In this document: positions 23,238 through 35,335 of the stretch, in pieces
Layout: every line of letters starts with the position of its first letter
Position numbering within the stretch: position 1 is the stretch's first letter
Source of the DNA: Euonymus europaeus
Lineage: Eukaryota; Streptophyta; Magnoliopsida; Celastrales; Celastraceae
Direction: 5' to 3'
DNA: 64,000 nt
Assembly: GCA_963580455.1 (NCBI GenBank)
Contig: OY756957.1
Coordinates: 20,253,001 to 20,317,000 of the forward strand
Position numbers and translations under genes: made by a program
The notes under the pieces: generated by a model
What the model saw: the letters and a program-made list of their open reading frames with translations, nothing else
The model's database searches: none
What the model was told of the DNA's origin: nothing

Positions 23238-25451
23238 TTGATAGAACCGCTAAAAGCTCCTTTAAGGAGAGAGTTAGGTAATTCCGAACCATCTAGGTTG
23301 TTTGGTGTACACTTTTTATTGTTATTTTATGTCAAATTTTATGAGTATAGGTTTCGTGGATTGTTTCGTTGCCAAAAGACCAACTTTCCTTCTCTAATTA
23401 GCAAAACCGTTAAAAGCTCCTCTATGAGAGAGTTGGGTTATTCTGAACCATCCAGGTTGTTCGGTGTACACTTTTTATAGTTATTTTTTGTCACATTTTA
23501 CGAGTATAGGCTTCATAGATTGTTTCGTTGACAAAAGACCAACTTTCGTTCTTCAATTTGGCAAAACCGTTAAAAACTCATCTATGGAGAGAGTTGGGTA
23601 ATTCCGAACCATATATGTTGTTCGGTGCATGCTTTTTATAGTTATTTTATGTCAAATTTTACAAATATAATCTTCATAGATTGTTTCGCTGCCAAAAGAC
23701 CAACTTTCGTTCTCAAATAGGGAAAACCGTTAAAAGCTCCTCTAAGGAGAGAGTTGGGTAATTCCGAACCTTTTAAGTTGTTCGGTGTACAATTTTTATA
23801 GTTATGTTATGTCAAATGTTAAAAGTATAGGCTCATAGATTGTTTCGTGCCAAAAGACTAATTTTCGTTCTCAAATAGGCAAAACCGTTAAAAGCTCCTC
23901 TGAGGAGAGAGTTGGGAATGCCGAATCATCTAGATTGTTCGGTGTATACTTTTTATTGTTATTTTATGACAAATTTTTTGAATAAAGGCTTCGTATATTG
24001 TTTCGTTGCTAAAAGACTAACTTTCGTTCGTAAGTAGCCAAAACTGCTAAAAGCTCCTCTAAGGAGAGAGTTGGGTAATTCCGAACCATCTAGGTTATCC
24101 GATAAATACTTTTTATAGTTATTTTATGTCAAATTTTATGAGTATAGACTTTTTAGATTGTTTCGTAGTCAAATGATCAACTTTCGTGTCCAATTAGGCA
24201 AAACCGTTAAAAGCTCCTCTAACAAGAGACTTGGGTAATTCCGATCTATCTAGGTTGTTTGGTGTATAATTTTTATTGTTATTCTATGTCAAATTTTACA
24301 GGTATAGGCTTCGTAGATTGTTTCGTTATAAAAAGACCAACTTCCTTTCCCAAATAGGCAATACCGTTAAAAACTTCTCTATGCAGAGAATTGGGTAATT
24401 CCAAACCATGTAGTATGTTCGGTAAACACTTTTTATAGTTATTTTATGTCAAATTTTATGAGGATAGGCTTCGTAGATTGTTTCACTGCCAAAAGACAAA
24501 CTTACCTTTTAAATAGGTAAAACCGTTAAAAGTTTCTCTAAGGAGAGAGTTGGTTAATTTCGAACCATCTAGGTTGTTCGGTGTAAACTTTTTATTATTA
24601 TTTTATGTCAAATTTTATGAGTATAGGTTTCGTAGATTGTTAGTTGCCGAAAGACCATCTTTCATTCTCAAATTGGCAAAACCCTTAAAAGCTCCTCCAA
24701 TGAGAGAGTTGGATAATTCTGAACTATCTAAGTTGTTCGGTGTGCACTTTTTATTGTTATTTTATGCCAAATTGTACAAGAACAGACTTCGTAAATTGTT
24801 TCGTTGCCAAAGGACCAACTTTTGTTCCCAAATAGGCAAAACCATGAAAAGCTGCTCAAAGGAGAGGGTTGGGTAAATCGGAACCATCTAGGTTGTTTGG
24901 TAGACACCTTTTATTGTTATTTTATGTCAAATGTTACGAGTATAGGCTTTGTAGATTGTTTCGTTGTCAAATGAACAAAACTGTTAAAGGCTCCTCTAAG
25001 AAGAGAGTTGGGTAATTCCGATCCATCTCGGTTGTTTGGTGTAAACTTTTTATCGTTATTTTATATCCAATGTTACGAGTATAGGCTTCGTAAATTGTTT
25101 CGTTTCTAGAGGACCAACTTTCATTACCAAATAGGCAAAACCATGAAAAGCTTCTCAAAGGAAAGACTTGGATAAATCCGAGTCATCTTTGTTGTTCGGT
25201 GGACACGTTTTATTGTTATTTTATGTCAAATTTTATGAGTATACGCTTCGTAAATTGTTTCGTTTGCAAAAGACCAACTTTCGTTCCATATTGGTCAATT
25301 GGGTTAAAAGCTCTTCTTTCGTGAGACTTGAGGAATTCCGAACCCACAAAGCTTGTCGGTCTACACTTTTCATTGGTATTTTATCTAAAATTTTACTTGT
25401 GTAGGCTTCGTAGATTGTTTCGTTGACAAAAGACGAACTTTTGTTCCAAAA
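23238..25451. repeat. HOR unit 4 (2214 bp)
   Basis: Complete 14-monomer unit. It shares with unit 2 variants that units 3 and 5 lack: GGCTCATAGATTG, GTAAGTAGCC and TATGCCAAATTGTAC. This supports descent of units 2-3 and units 4-5 from a duplicated pair. Confidence 0.9.
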
Positions 25452-27666
25452 TTGATAGAACCGCTAAAAGCTCCTTTAAGGAGAGAGTTAGGTAATTCCG
25501 AACCATCTAGGTTGTTTGGTGTACACTTTTTATTGTTATTTTATGTCAAATTTTATGAGTATAGGTTTCGTGGATTGTTTCGTTGCCAAAAGACTAACTT
25601 TCCTTCTCTAATTAGCAAAACCGTTAAAAGCTCCTCTATGAGAGAGTTGGGTTATTCTGAACCATCCAGGTTGTTCGGTGTACACTTTTTATAGTTATTT
25701 TTTGTCACATTTTACGAGTATAGGCTTCATAGATTGTTTCGTTGCCAAAAGACCAACTTTCGTTCTTCAATTTGGCAAAACCGTTAAAAACTCATCTATG
25801 GAGAGAGTTGGGTAATTCTGAACCATATATGTTGTTCGGTGCATGCCTTTTATAGTTATTTTATGTCAAATTTTACAAATATAATCTTCATAGATTGTTT
25901 CGCTGCCAAAAGACCAACTTTCGTTCTCAAATAGGCAAAACCGTTAAAAGCTCCTCTAAGGAGAGAGTTGGGTAATTCCGAACCTTTTAAGTTGTTCGGT
26001 GTACAATTTTTATAGTTATGTTATGTCAAATGTTAAAAGTATAGGCTCGTAGATTGTTTCGTTGCCAAAAGACCAATTTTCGTTCTCAAATAGGCAAAAC
26101 CGTTAAAAGCTCCTCTGAGGAGAGAGTTGGGAATGCCGAATCATCTAGATTGTTCGGTGTATACTTTTTATTGTTATTTTATGTCAAATTTTTTGAATAA
26201 AGGCTTCGTATATTGTTTCGTTGCTAAAAGACTAACTTTCGTTCGTAAACAGCCAAAACTGCTCAAAGCTCCTCTAAGGAGAGAGTTGGGTAATTCCGAA
26301 CCATCTAGGTTATCCGATAAATACTTTTTATAGTTATTTTATGTCAAATTTTATGAGTATAGACTTTTTAGATTGTTTCGTAGTCAAATGATCAACTTTC
26401 GTGTCCAATTAGGCAAAACCGTTAAAAGCTCCTCTAACAAGAGACTTGGGTAATTCCGATCTATCTAGGTTGTTCGGTGTATAATTTTTATTGTTATTCT
26501 ATGTCAAATTTTACAGGTATAGGCTTCGTAGATTGTTTCGTTATAAAAAGACCAACTTCCTTTCCCAAATAGGCAATACCGTTAAAAACTTCTCTATGCA
26601 GAGAATTGGGTAATTCCAAACCATGTAGTATGTTCGGTAAACACTTTTTATAGTTATTTTATGTCAAATTTTATGAGGATAGGCTTCGTAGATTGTTTCA
26701 CTGCCAAAAGACAAACTTACCTTTTAAATAGGTAAAACCGTTAAAAGTTTCTCTAAGGAGAGAGTTGGTTAATTTCGAACCATCTAGGTTGTTCGGTGTA
26801 AACTTTTTATTATTATTTTATGTCAAATTTTATGAGTATAGGTTTCGTAGATTGTTAGTTGCCAAAAGACCATCTTTCATTCTCAAATTGGCAAAACCCT
26901 TAAAAGCTCCTCCAATGAGAGAGTTGGATAATTCTGAACTATCTAAGTTGTTCGGTGTGCACTTTTTATTGTTATTTTATGTCAAATTGTACAAGAATAG
27001 GCTTCGTAAATTGTTTTGTTGCCAAAGGACCAACTTTTGTTCCCAAATAGGCAAAACCATGAAAAGCTGCTCAAAGGAGAGGGTTGGGTAAATCGGAACC
27101 ATCTAGGTTGTTTGGTAGACACCTTTTATTGTTATTTTATGTCAAATGTTACGAGTATAGGCTTTGTAGATTGTTTCGTTGTCAAATGGGCAAAACTGTT
27201 AAAGGCTCCTCTAAGAAGAGAGTTGGGTAATTCCGATCCATCTCGGTTGTTTGGTGTACACTTTTTATCGTTATTTTATATCCAATGTTACGAGTATAGG
27301 CTTCGTAAATTGTTTCGTTTCTAGAGGACCAACTTTCATTACCAAATAGGCAAAACCATGAAAAGCTTCTCAAAGGAAAGACTTGGATAAATCCGAGTCA
27401 TCTTTGTTGTTCGGTGGACACGTTTTATTGTTATTTTATGTCAAATTTTATGAGTATACGCTTCGTAAATTGTTTCGTTTGCAAAAGACCAACTTTCGTT
27501 CCATATTGGTCAATTGGGTTAAAAGCTCTTCTTTCGTGAGACTTGAGGAATTCCGAACCCACAAAGCTTGTCGGTCTACACTTTTCATTGGTATTTTATC
27601 TAAAATTTTACTTGTGTAGGCTTCGTAGATTGTTTCGTTGACAAAAGACGAACTTTTGTTCCAAAA
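25452..27666. repeat. HOR unit 5 (2215 bp)
   Basis: Complete 14-monomer unit. It groups with unit 3 by shared variants (AATTCTGAACCATATATG, GACCAATTTTCG). Its private changes include GTAAACAGCC near 26245. Confidence 0.9.
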
Positions 27667-29881
27667 TTGATAGAACCGCTAAAAGCTCCTTTAAGGAGAG
27701 AGTTAGGTAATTCCGAACCATCTAGGTTGTTTGGTGTACACTTTTTATTGTTATTTTATGTCAAATTTTATGAGTATAGGTTTCGTGGATTGTTTCGTTG
27801 CCAAAAGACCAACTTTCCTTCTCTAATTAGCAAAACCGTTAAAAGCTCCTCTATGAGAGAGTTGGGTTATTCTGAACCATCCAGGTTGTTCGGTGTACAC
27901 TTTTTATAGTTATTTTTTGTCACATTTTACGAGTATAGGCTTCATAGATTGTTTCGTTGCCAAAAGACCAACTTTCGTTCTTCAATTTGGCAAAACCGTT
28001 AAAAACTCATCTATGGAGAGAGTTGGGTAATTCCGAACCATATATGTTGTTCGGTGCATGCCTTTTATAGTTATTTTATGTCAAATTTTACAAATATAAT
28101 CTTCATAGATTGTTTCGCTGCCAAAAGACCAACTTTCGTTCTCAAATAGGCAAAACCGTTAAAAGCTCCTCTAAGGAGAGAGTTGGGTAATTCCGAACCT
28201 TTTAAGTTGTTCGGTGTACAATTTTTATAGTTATGTTATGTCAAATGTTAAAAGTATAGGCTCGTAGATTGTTTCGTTGCCAAAAGACTAATTTTCGTTC
28301 TCAAATAGGCAAAACCGTTAAAAGCTCCTCTGAGGAGAGAGTTGGGAATGCCGAATCATCTAGATTGTTCGGTGTATACTTTTTATTGTTATTTTATGTC
28401 AAATTTTTTGAATAAAGGCTTCGTATATTGTTTCGTTGCTAAAAGACTAACTTTCGTTCGTAAATAGACAAAACTGCTAAAAGCTCCTCTAAGGAGAGAG
28501 TTGGGTAATTCCGAACCATCTAGGTTATCCGATAAATACTTTTTATAGTTATTTTATGTCAAATTTTATGAGTATAGACTTTTTAGCTTGTTTCGTAGTC
28601 AAATGATCAACTTTCGTGTCCAATTAGGCAAAACCGTTAAAAGCTCCTCTAACAAGAGACTTGGGTAATTCCGATCTATCTAGGTTGTTCGGTGTATAAT
28701 TTTTATTGTTATTCTATGTCAAATTTTACAGGTATAGGCTTCGTGGATTGTTTCGTTGTAAAAAGACCAACTTCCTTTCCCAAATTGGCAATACCGTTAA
28801 AAACTTCTCTATGCAGAGAATTGGGTAATTCCAAACCATGTAGTATGTTCGGTAAACACTTTTTATAGTTATTTTATGTCAAATTTTATGAGGATAGGCT
28901 TCGTAGATTGTTTCACTGCCAAAAGACAAACTTACCTTTTAAATAGGTAAAACCGTTAAAAGTTTCTCTAAGGAGAGAGTTGGTTAATTTCGAACCATCT
29001 AGGTTGTTCGGTGTAAACTTTTTATTATTATTTTATGTCAAATTTTATGAGTATAGGTTTCGTAGATTGTTAGTTGCCAAAAGACCATCTTTCATTCTCA
29101 AATTGGCAAAACCCTTAAAAGCTCCTCCAATGAGAGAGTTGGATAATTCTGAACTATCTAAGTTGTTCGGTGTGCACTTTTTATTGTTATTTTATGTCAA
29201 ATTGTACAAGTACAGGCTTCGTAAATTGTTTCGTTGCCAAAGGACCAACTTTTGTTCCCAAATAGGCAAAACCATGAAAAGCTGCTCAAAGGAGAGGATT
29301 GGGTAAATCGGAACCATCTAGGTTGTTTGATAGACACCTTTTATTGTTATTTTATGTCAAATGTTACGAGTATAGGCTTTGTAGATTGTTTCGTTGTCAA
29401 ATGGGCAAAACTGTTAAAGGCTCCTCTAAGAAGAGAGTTGGGTAATTCCGATCCATCTCGGTTGTTTGGTGTACACTTTTTATCGTTATTTTATATCCAA
29501 TGTTACGAGTATAGGCTTCGTAAATTGTTTCGTTTCTAGAGGACCAACTTTCATTACCAAATAGGCAAAACCATGAAAAGCTTCTCAAAGGAAAGACTAG
29601 GATAAATCCGAGTCATCTTTGTTGTTCGGTGGACACGTTTTATTGTTATTTTATGTCAAATTTTATGAGTATACGCTTCGTAAATTGTTTCGTTCGCAAA
29701 AGACCAACTTTCGTTCCATATTGGTCAATTGGGTTAAAAGCTCTTCTTTCGTGAGACTTGAGGAATTCCGAACCCACAAAGCTTGTTGGTCTACACTTTT
29801 CATTGGTATTTTATCTAAAATTTTACTTGTGTAGGCTTCGTAGATTGTTTCGTTGACAAAAGACGAACTTTTGTTCCAAAA
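27667..29881. repeat. HOR unit 6 (2215 bp)
   Basis: Complete 14-monomer unit in the same phase as the others. It shares ACAAGTACAGGC with unit 7, against ACAAGAACAGG in units 2-3 and ACAAGAATAGG in unit 5, so units 6 and 7 look like nearest relatives. Confidence 0.9.
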
Positions 29882-31920
29882 TTGATAGAACCGCTAAAAG
29901 CTCCTTTAAGGAGAGAGTTAGGTAATTCCGAACCATCTAGGTTGTTTGCTGTACACTTTTTATTGTTATTTTATGTCAAATTTTATGAGTATAGGTTTCG
30001 TGGATTGTTTCGTTGCCAAAAGACTAACATTCCTTCTCTAATTAGCAAAACCGTTAAAAGCTCCTCTATGAGAGAGTTGGGTTATTCTGAACCATCCAGG
30101 TTGTTCGATGTACACTTTTTATAGTTATTTTTTGTCACATTTTATGAGTATAGGCTTCATAGATTGTTTCGTTGCCAAAAGACCAACTTTCGTTCTTCAA
30201 TTTGGCAAAACCGTTAAAAACTCATCTATGGAGAGAGTTGGGTAATTCCGAACCATATATGTTGTTCGGTGCATGCCTTTTATAGTTATTTTATGTCAAA
30301 TTTTACAAATATAATCTTCATAGATTGTTTCGCTGCCAAAAGACCAACTTTCGTTCTCAAATAGGCAAAACCGTTAAAAGCTCCTCTAAGGAGAGAGTTG
30401 GGTAATTCCGAACCTTTTAAGTTGTTCGGTGTACAATTTTTATAGTTATGTTATGTCAAATGTTAAAAGTATAGGCTCGTAGATTGTTTCGTTGCCAAAA
30501 GACTAATTTTCGTTCTCAAATAGGCAAAACCGTTAAAAGCTCCTCTGAGGAGAGAGTTGGGAATGCCGAATCATCTAGATTGTTCGGTGTATACTTTTTA
30601 TTGTTATTTTATGTCAAATTTTTTGAATAAAGGCTTCGTATATTGTTTCGTTGCTAAAAGGACTAACTTTCGTTCGTAAATAGCCAAAACTGCTAAAAGC
30701 TCCTCTATGGAGAGAGTTGGGTAATTCCGAACCATCTAGGTTATCCGATAAATACTTTTTATAGTTATTTTATGTCAAATTTTATGAGTATAGACTTTTT
30801 AGATTGTTTCGTAGTCAAATGATCAACTTTAGTGTCCAATTAGGCAAAACCGTTAAAAGCTCCTCTAACAAGAGACTTGGGTAATTCCGATCTATCTAGG
30901 TTGTTCGGTGTATAATTTTTATTGTTATTCTATGTCAAATTTTACAGGTATAGGCTTCGTAGATTGTTTCGTTGTAAAAAGACCAACTTCCTTTCCCAAA
31001 TAGGCAATACCGTTAAAAACTTCTCTATGCAGAGAATTGGGTAATTCCAAACCATGTAGTATGTTCGGTAAACACGTTTTATAGTTATTTTATGTCAAAT
31101 TTTATGAGGATAGGCTTCGTAGATTGTTTCACTGCCAAAAGACAAACTTATCTTTTAAATAGGTAAAACTGTTAAAAGTTTCTCTAAGGAGAGAGTTGGT
31201 TAATTTCGAACCATCTAGGTTGTTCGGTGTAAACTTTTTATTATTATTTTATGTCAAATTTTATGAGTATAGGTTTCGTAGATTGTTAGTTGCCAAAAGA
31301 CCATCTTTCATTCTCAAATTGGCAAAACCCTTAAAAGCTCCTCCAATGAGAGAGTTGGATAATTCTGAACTATCTAAGTTGTTCGGTGTGCACTTTTTAT
31401 TGTTATTTTATGTCAAATTGTACAAGTACAGGCTTCGTAAATTGTTTCGTTGCCAAAGGACCAACTTTTGTTCCCAAATAGGCAAAACCATGAAAAGCTG
31501 CTCAAAGGAGAGGGTGAGGTAAATCAGAACCATCTAGGTTGTTTGGTAGACACCTTTTATTGTTATTTTATGTCAAATGTTACGAGTATAGGCTTTGTAG
31601 ATTGTTTCGTTGTCAAATGGGCAAAACTGTTAAAGGCTCCTCTAAGAAGAGAGTTGGGTAATTCCGATCCATCTCGGTTGTTTGGTGTACACTTTTTATC
31701 GTTATTTTATATCCAATGTTACGAGTATAGGCTTCGTAAATTGTTTCGTTTCTAGAGGACCAACTTTCATTACCAAATAGGCAAAACCATGAAAAGCTTC
31801 TCAAAGGAAAGACTTGGATAAATCCGAGTCATCTTTGTTGTTCGGTGGACACGTTTTATTGTTATTTTATGTCAAATTTTATGAATATACGCTTCGTAAA
31901 TTGTTTCATTCGCAAATGAC
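29882..31920. repeat. HOR unit 7 (partial, right edge)
   Basis: About 2030 bp of a unit. It stops matching the HOR near 31905-31930, where TTTCATTCGCAAATGACC leads into ordinary diverged monomers. It carries a one-base insertion near 30660, where the other units have AAAAGACTAAC and this one has AAAAGGACTAAC. Confidence 0.85.
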
Positions 31921-32011
31921 CAACTTTAGTTCTCATATACTCAAAACCATTAAAAGCTCCTCTAATGAGAGAATTGGTTTATTTCGAACCATGTAGGTTG
32001 TTCGGTGTACA

Positions 32012-32149
32012 TACTTAGATGATTTTCTGTGATGATGCTACGAGATTATTGATGGATGATTTGTAGTGTGTGGGACCCACATTTGGTGACCCAGTCTACT
32101 AGATGATTTGTTGATGGATTTAATCGGGTACGTACCTGGAGACTGGATT
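32012..32149. other. Unidentified insert, left part
   Basis: This 138-bp stretch is neither satellite nor gypsy LTR. It contains GTGTGGGACCCACATTTGG and several GATGATTTG/GATGGATT phrases. It ends with GGATT, the left copy of the gypsy element's target duplication (32145-32149). With 41455-41700 it forms one ~380-bp sequence that was already in the satellite when the gypsy element landed in it. Its class is unknown; no terminal inverted repeat is visible. Confidence 0.7.
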
Positions 32150-34393
32150 TGTGACGCCCCGATCCCCGGGACGCCAGGTGCCCTCTCTGACACCGTCCTA
32201 GGTCACTAGTGCGAACATCCAGGATGAACCGGAAATCCGGCGGCACCTCCCCGTATATCAGAGAGTGCCCACCTGAATCAAAAACGCAGCGACAATCATC
32301 ACACTAGCAACCTAGCATCCAGGCCTCAGGCCTCAATCACAAGCAATCCTGATCCTAGAGCCTCAGGCCCTCCACTACCAGCATGCACAAACTGATAGCT
32401 TTAAATATAAATCATCACACAGATCTATATATCTCAAGCATATAACCATCATCATCAAACATCATAATCATACAAGCACTGTCCATGCCACATGGTTATA
32501 TACACTACTCTGACATACAAAATGAAACAACAACATGCATAGAGTATGTCTCGTGCATCCCAATCCTACCCAGGGCCATCCATGTCACATCCCGTCTCAC
32601 TGATCCGCACCACCAGTACCTGTACCAGTGTCACCTGTAGAAGATAGAAAGTAGGGGAGTGAGCTAGAAGCTCAGTAGGGTACAAGAGTTTATAAGAAGC
32701 AAGGCCGAACCAATCAAAGGACAATGCACCAACATGTATCTACAACATGCACGTATACTCAACAAGCACATATAACATCAATCCAAGTAATCCCCTCACC
32801 CTGAGCAATCAACAATACTACCATGTCTCATACATGTAGCATCCAACAGGGAGCAAGCTCCACCACAACAACGCTCCTGGGATTACCTGGTTGCGTGAAC
32901 CTATCACGCCCGCACATAGCCAGCTAGGTCGCTCTCCAACCTTCGCCCAAGTGCGTTATCCCAACATAGAGTTCACGTGACCCGGTGGCAACTCTCTTCA
33001 CCTGTCATCCCTCCATGAGGCTTTCGAGGAACCTAAGAGTCCCCGAGTCCATACTCGAGTCCCCCATGCATCTCTAATGCAATTATGCTATGTCATGCCG
33101 TATAGATATATATAAGAACATCCTACATACATACATATATAACTACCGTGATGCATGAACGGAATTCAACTCGTGCCCGTATGAGACGGAACACACAAAT
33201 CGGGTCATGCATACAATCCACAATCAACAATTAACCACACATTGGCTCGTTTCCCCTTAGAAGCAATTAAGGTGGAAACACAACAAAAGGACCAATGAAG
33301 AATCGAAACGCTATTTAGAAAGGAGAACGGACGATAGAAAAGAATCGGTTAGGAATCCCTACCTCAATCGAGCACAATCACCTCAAATACCAAATTAGGG
33401 TTTCGAACCCTCGTTTCTTCCAAACCTATCGATTCACATAATCGAACTCACAATATCAACCAAAACATACCACATTATCCCTACTAATATCAATCAATCA
33501 ACAAAAATCGAAATACTTACCTTCTCTCTCTAGAATTCTCTTTCAAAAGCTTGTTCCAAAGCCCAATCCAAATCTTACTCCAAAATCGCAACTAAACCTA
33601 CACATAGGTCCACAAACAAGTCTATATCAACATATCTAAACCCTAGATATCAATTCCAAACGGAACTAACCAAATCTAAAGAAAAATCCAATGAGAAACT
33701 CTAGGAAAAATTACCTCAAACCTTGAAATCTTCCTTGAATCTTCTCCAAGTCTCCAATCCAAGCTTAGACTCTCAAAGAATCACCTCAAATGATCATCTC
33801 TCTCTAGAATCGTCGCTCTCTCTCTCTAGGATGAACCAAAACCATAAATCTGTTTAAAACTCTCGCTGGAGTCTGTTTTGAAAGCTCGGGTTGCGCCTAG
33901 GCGCTACTCTGGGCGCCTAGGCGCTCTGGCCCAAATGGTTTATGAAAACACACTGTCCTGGGCGCTTCTGGGCGCACTTTTGCACACGCCTAGTCGCACA
34001 CCACCTAGGTGCCCGTCTAGGCGTGTGATCCTAATTTTTCCAACTCCGTCTCGGTCTTAGATTCGATTTGATATATTATGGGCCCAAAACGGACATTTGT
34101 ATAAAAAGTTATGGCCTATTTACCAAACCTAGCTCAAAACTATTTTCCCTTTGGACTCTGCTCTCCCTGCTGAATTAGGCGCCCCTGGGCGTACCATTGC
34201 AAACGCCTAGGCGCACACCGCCTAGGCGTGCTGCTCTGGCGCCTAGGCGCTCCAGCTTCTCTCGTTTTCTTTATTTCCAACTCCCTCACTGGACTAGGCA
34301 CAGCGCCTAGGCGCCCCCTGGTGCGCCTAGTCCAGTTTGTTCCCCTGTGTGCAAAACTCAAAAATTCCAAAAATTTTGGGTCGGGGTTTCACA
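32150..34393 (-). repeat. Gypsy 3' LTR (left copy, 2244 bp)
   Basis: On the plus strand it runs from TGTGACGCCCCGATCC to GGGGTTTCACA, so on the element's strand it begins TGTGAAACCCC and ends GGCGTCACA. It matches 39325-41454 almost base for base. It keeps three segments the right LTR has lost (84, 15 and 17 bp) and is 2 bp shorter in a CT run near 33810, which accounts for the 114-bp length difference. The 3' LTR is assigned from its position downstream of the polypurine tract. Confidence 0.95.
33893..34330. repeat. Palindromic GCGCCTAGGCGC cluster in LTR U3
   Basis: The perfect 12-bp palindrome GCGCCTAGGCGC occurs at 33893-33904, 33913-33924, 34239-34250 and 34303-34314, with many partial copies (CGCCTAGGCG, GTGCGCCTAG) between and after them. 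The cluster lies near the start of the LTR on the element's strand, where the U3 promoter should be. GC-rich palindromes stand out from the AT-rich LTR and could bind a dimeric factor; that is inference. Two partial copies bound the 84-bp deletion in the partner LTR. Confidence 0.85.
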
Positions 34394-34406
34394 TCCTTCC
34401 TCCCTT
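34394..34406 (-). promoter_or_regulatory. Polypurine tract
   Basis: On the minus strand AAGGGAGGAAGGA directly precedes the LTR start TGTGAAACC. It is the all-purine primer for plus-strand DNA synthesis, in the expected place. The stop codon of the last open segment (34405-34407) overlaps its first bases. Confidence 0.92.
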
Positions 34407-35067
34407 AATAAAATTTCGTCTCAAAATTTCCAACACACGTACCTGAATCTCCAAACAACTCCGGGTACTTCTCCTTCATTCTGGATTCCAACTCCCAAGT
34501 TGCTTCTTCAACCCCGTGGTACATCCACATCACCTTTACCAATGGAATCACAGTCGACCTTGTCACTTTGTTTTGTCGATCCAGAATCTTCACTGGTTGA
34601 AGAGTGTAGCTACCGTCTTCCTCAACTTCCAACGTAGTCCAATCTATCACATGCGACGGATCCGGCTCATATTTCCGAAGCATTGACACATGGAATACAT
34701 TGTGAACCTTCTCAAGCTTCGGTGGAAGTGCCAAACGGTACGCCACCGGTCCAACTGTCTCCAAAATCTCAAATGGCCCCACAAATCTTGGTGCCAACTT
34801 TCCATGTTTGCTATACCTTTGAATCCCCCGTCTCGGACTAACCTTCAAGAAAACCTTATCGCCTACAGCGAACTCCAAAGGTCTCCTCCTCCGGTCAGCA
34901 TAAGACTTCTGTCGGCTCTGCGCGGTGATCAACCGCTTCCGGATCTCATCCACTCTCTCTCGTGCCTCTTTGACCATCTCCGGTCCTGAAACAACTTTCT
35001 CACCAACCTCCACCCAACACAAGGGCGACCTGCAAGGCCTCCCGTAGAGCACCTCGTAAGGTGCCAT
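34405..35067 (-). pseudogene. pol: Integrase C-terminal part with chromodomain (220 codons)
   Basis: This segment continues the integrase after an in-frame stop at 35080-35082. Residues 1-12 carry the conserved MAPYEVLYGR stretch. A basic helical region follows. Residues about 91-115 form the GPY/F-type module (LAPRFVGPFEIL...YRLALP), and VHNVFHVSMLRKY follows. Residues about 155-205 are the chromodomain, ending EEATWELESRMKEKYPELF. In chromoviruses this domain reads modified histones and directs integration to heterochromatin. The segment ends at a TAA at the polypurine tract. It is open but lacks its own natural start, being part of a polyprotein. Confidence 0.92.
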
Positions 35068-35079
35068 CCCGATACTACT

Positions 35080-35307
35080 TTAGAAAGAGTTGTTATATAG
35101 AAACTCCGCCAAATGTAAGTACCGATCCCAACTTCCTCCAAAGTCCACGACACATGCCCGCAGCATATCCTCCAAAATTTGGATAGTTCTCTCACTCTGC
35201 CCATCACTCTGAGGATGATAAGCTGTAGAGAAATCCAACTTCGTTCCCAACGCTTCTTGTAAACTACTCCAGAATCTACCTGTGAACCGCGGGTCTCGGT
35301 CCGACAC
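35080..35307 (-). pseudogene. pol: Integrase catalytic core, second part
   Basis: The segment carries SDRDPRFT, with the second catalytic aspartate, then [16 protein letters not shown], with the catalytic glutamate of the DDE triad. It ends FLYNNSF at a TAA (35080-35082), just before a position where the family normally continues with glutamine. It is in the same frame as the C-terminal segment but in a different frame from the upstream integrase segment. Confidence 0.9.
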
Positions 35308-35335
35308 AATAGATAATGGAATTCCGTGTGAAGTC

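Larger units (their letters stand above)
13900..31920. repeat. 14-monomer higher-order repeat array (2215-bp unit, ~7.2 copies)
   Basis: A distinctive anchor, ATTGATAGAACCGC, occurs at 14591, 19107, 21023, 23238, 25452, 27667 and 29882. The spacings are 4516 (which includes the 2301-bp CACTA insertion plus TSD, leaving 2215), 1916, 2215, 2214, 2215 and 2215 bp. Counting the GTTGGGTAATTCC-type boxes between 21023 and 23237 gives 14 monomers: thirteen of about 160 bp and one of 140 bp. By eye, units differ at only a few positions per several hundred bases, while monomers within one unit differ greatly. That is the signature of a higher-order repeat. Both outer boundaries are approximate (about ±40 bp), set where similarity to the unit fades. 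Confidence 0.92.
18359..32012. repeat. Satellite block 3: mostly homogeneous HOR
   Basis: Tandem ~159-bp monomers resume directly after the CACTA target duplication. Up to about 31.92 kb they follow the 14-mer HOR. The last ~90 bp are ordinary diverged satellite, ending TTCGGTGTACA at the next insertion. No genes: the identical open frames that recur every 2215 bp simply reflect the HOR. Confidence 0.95.
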
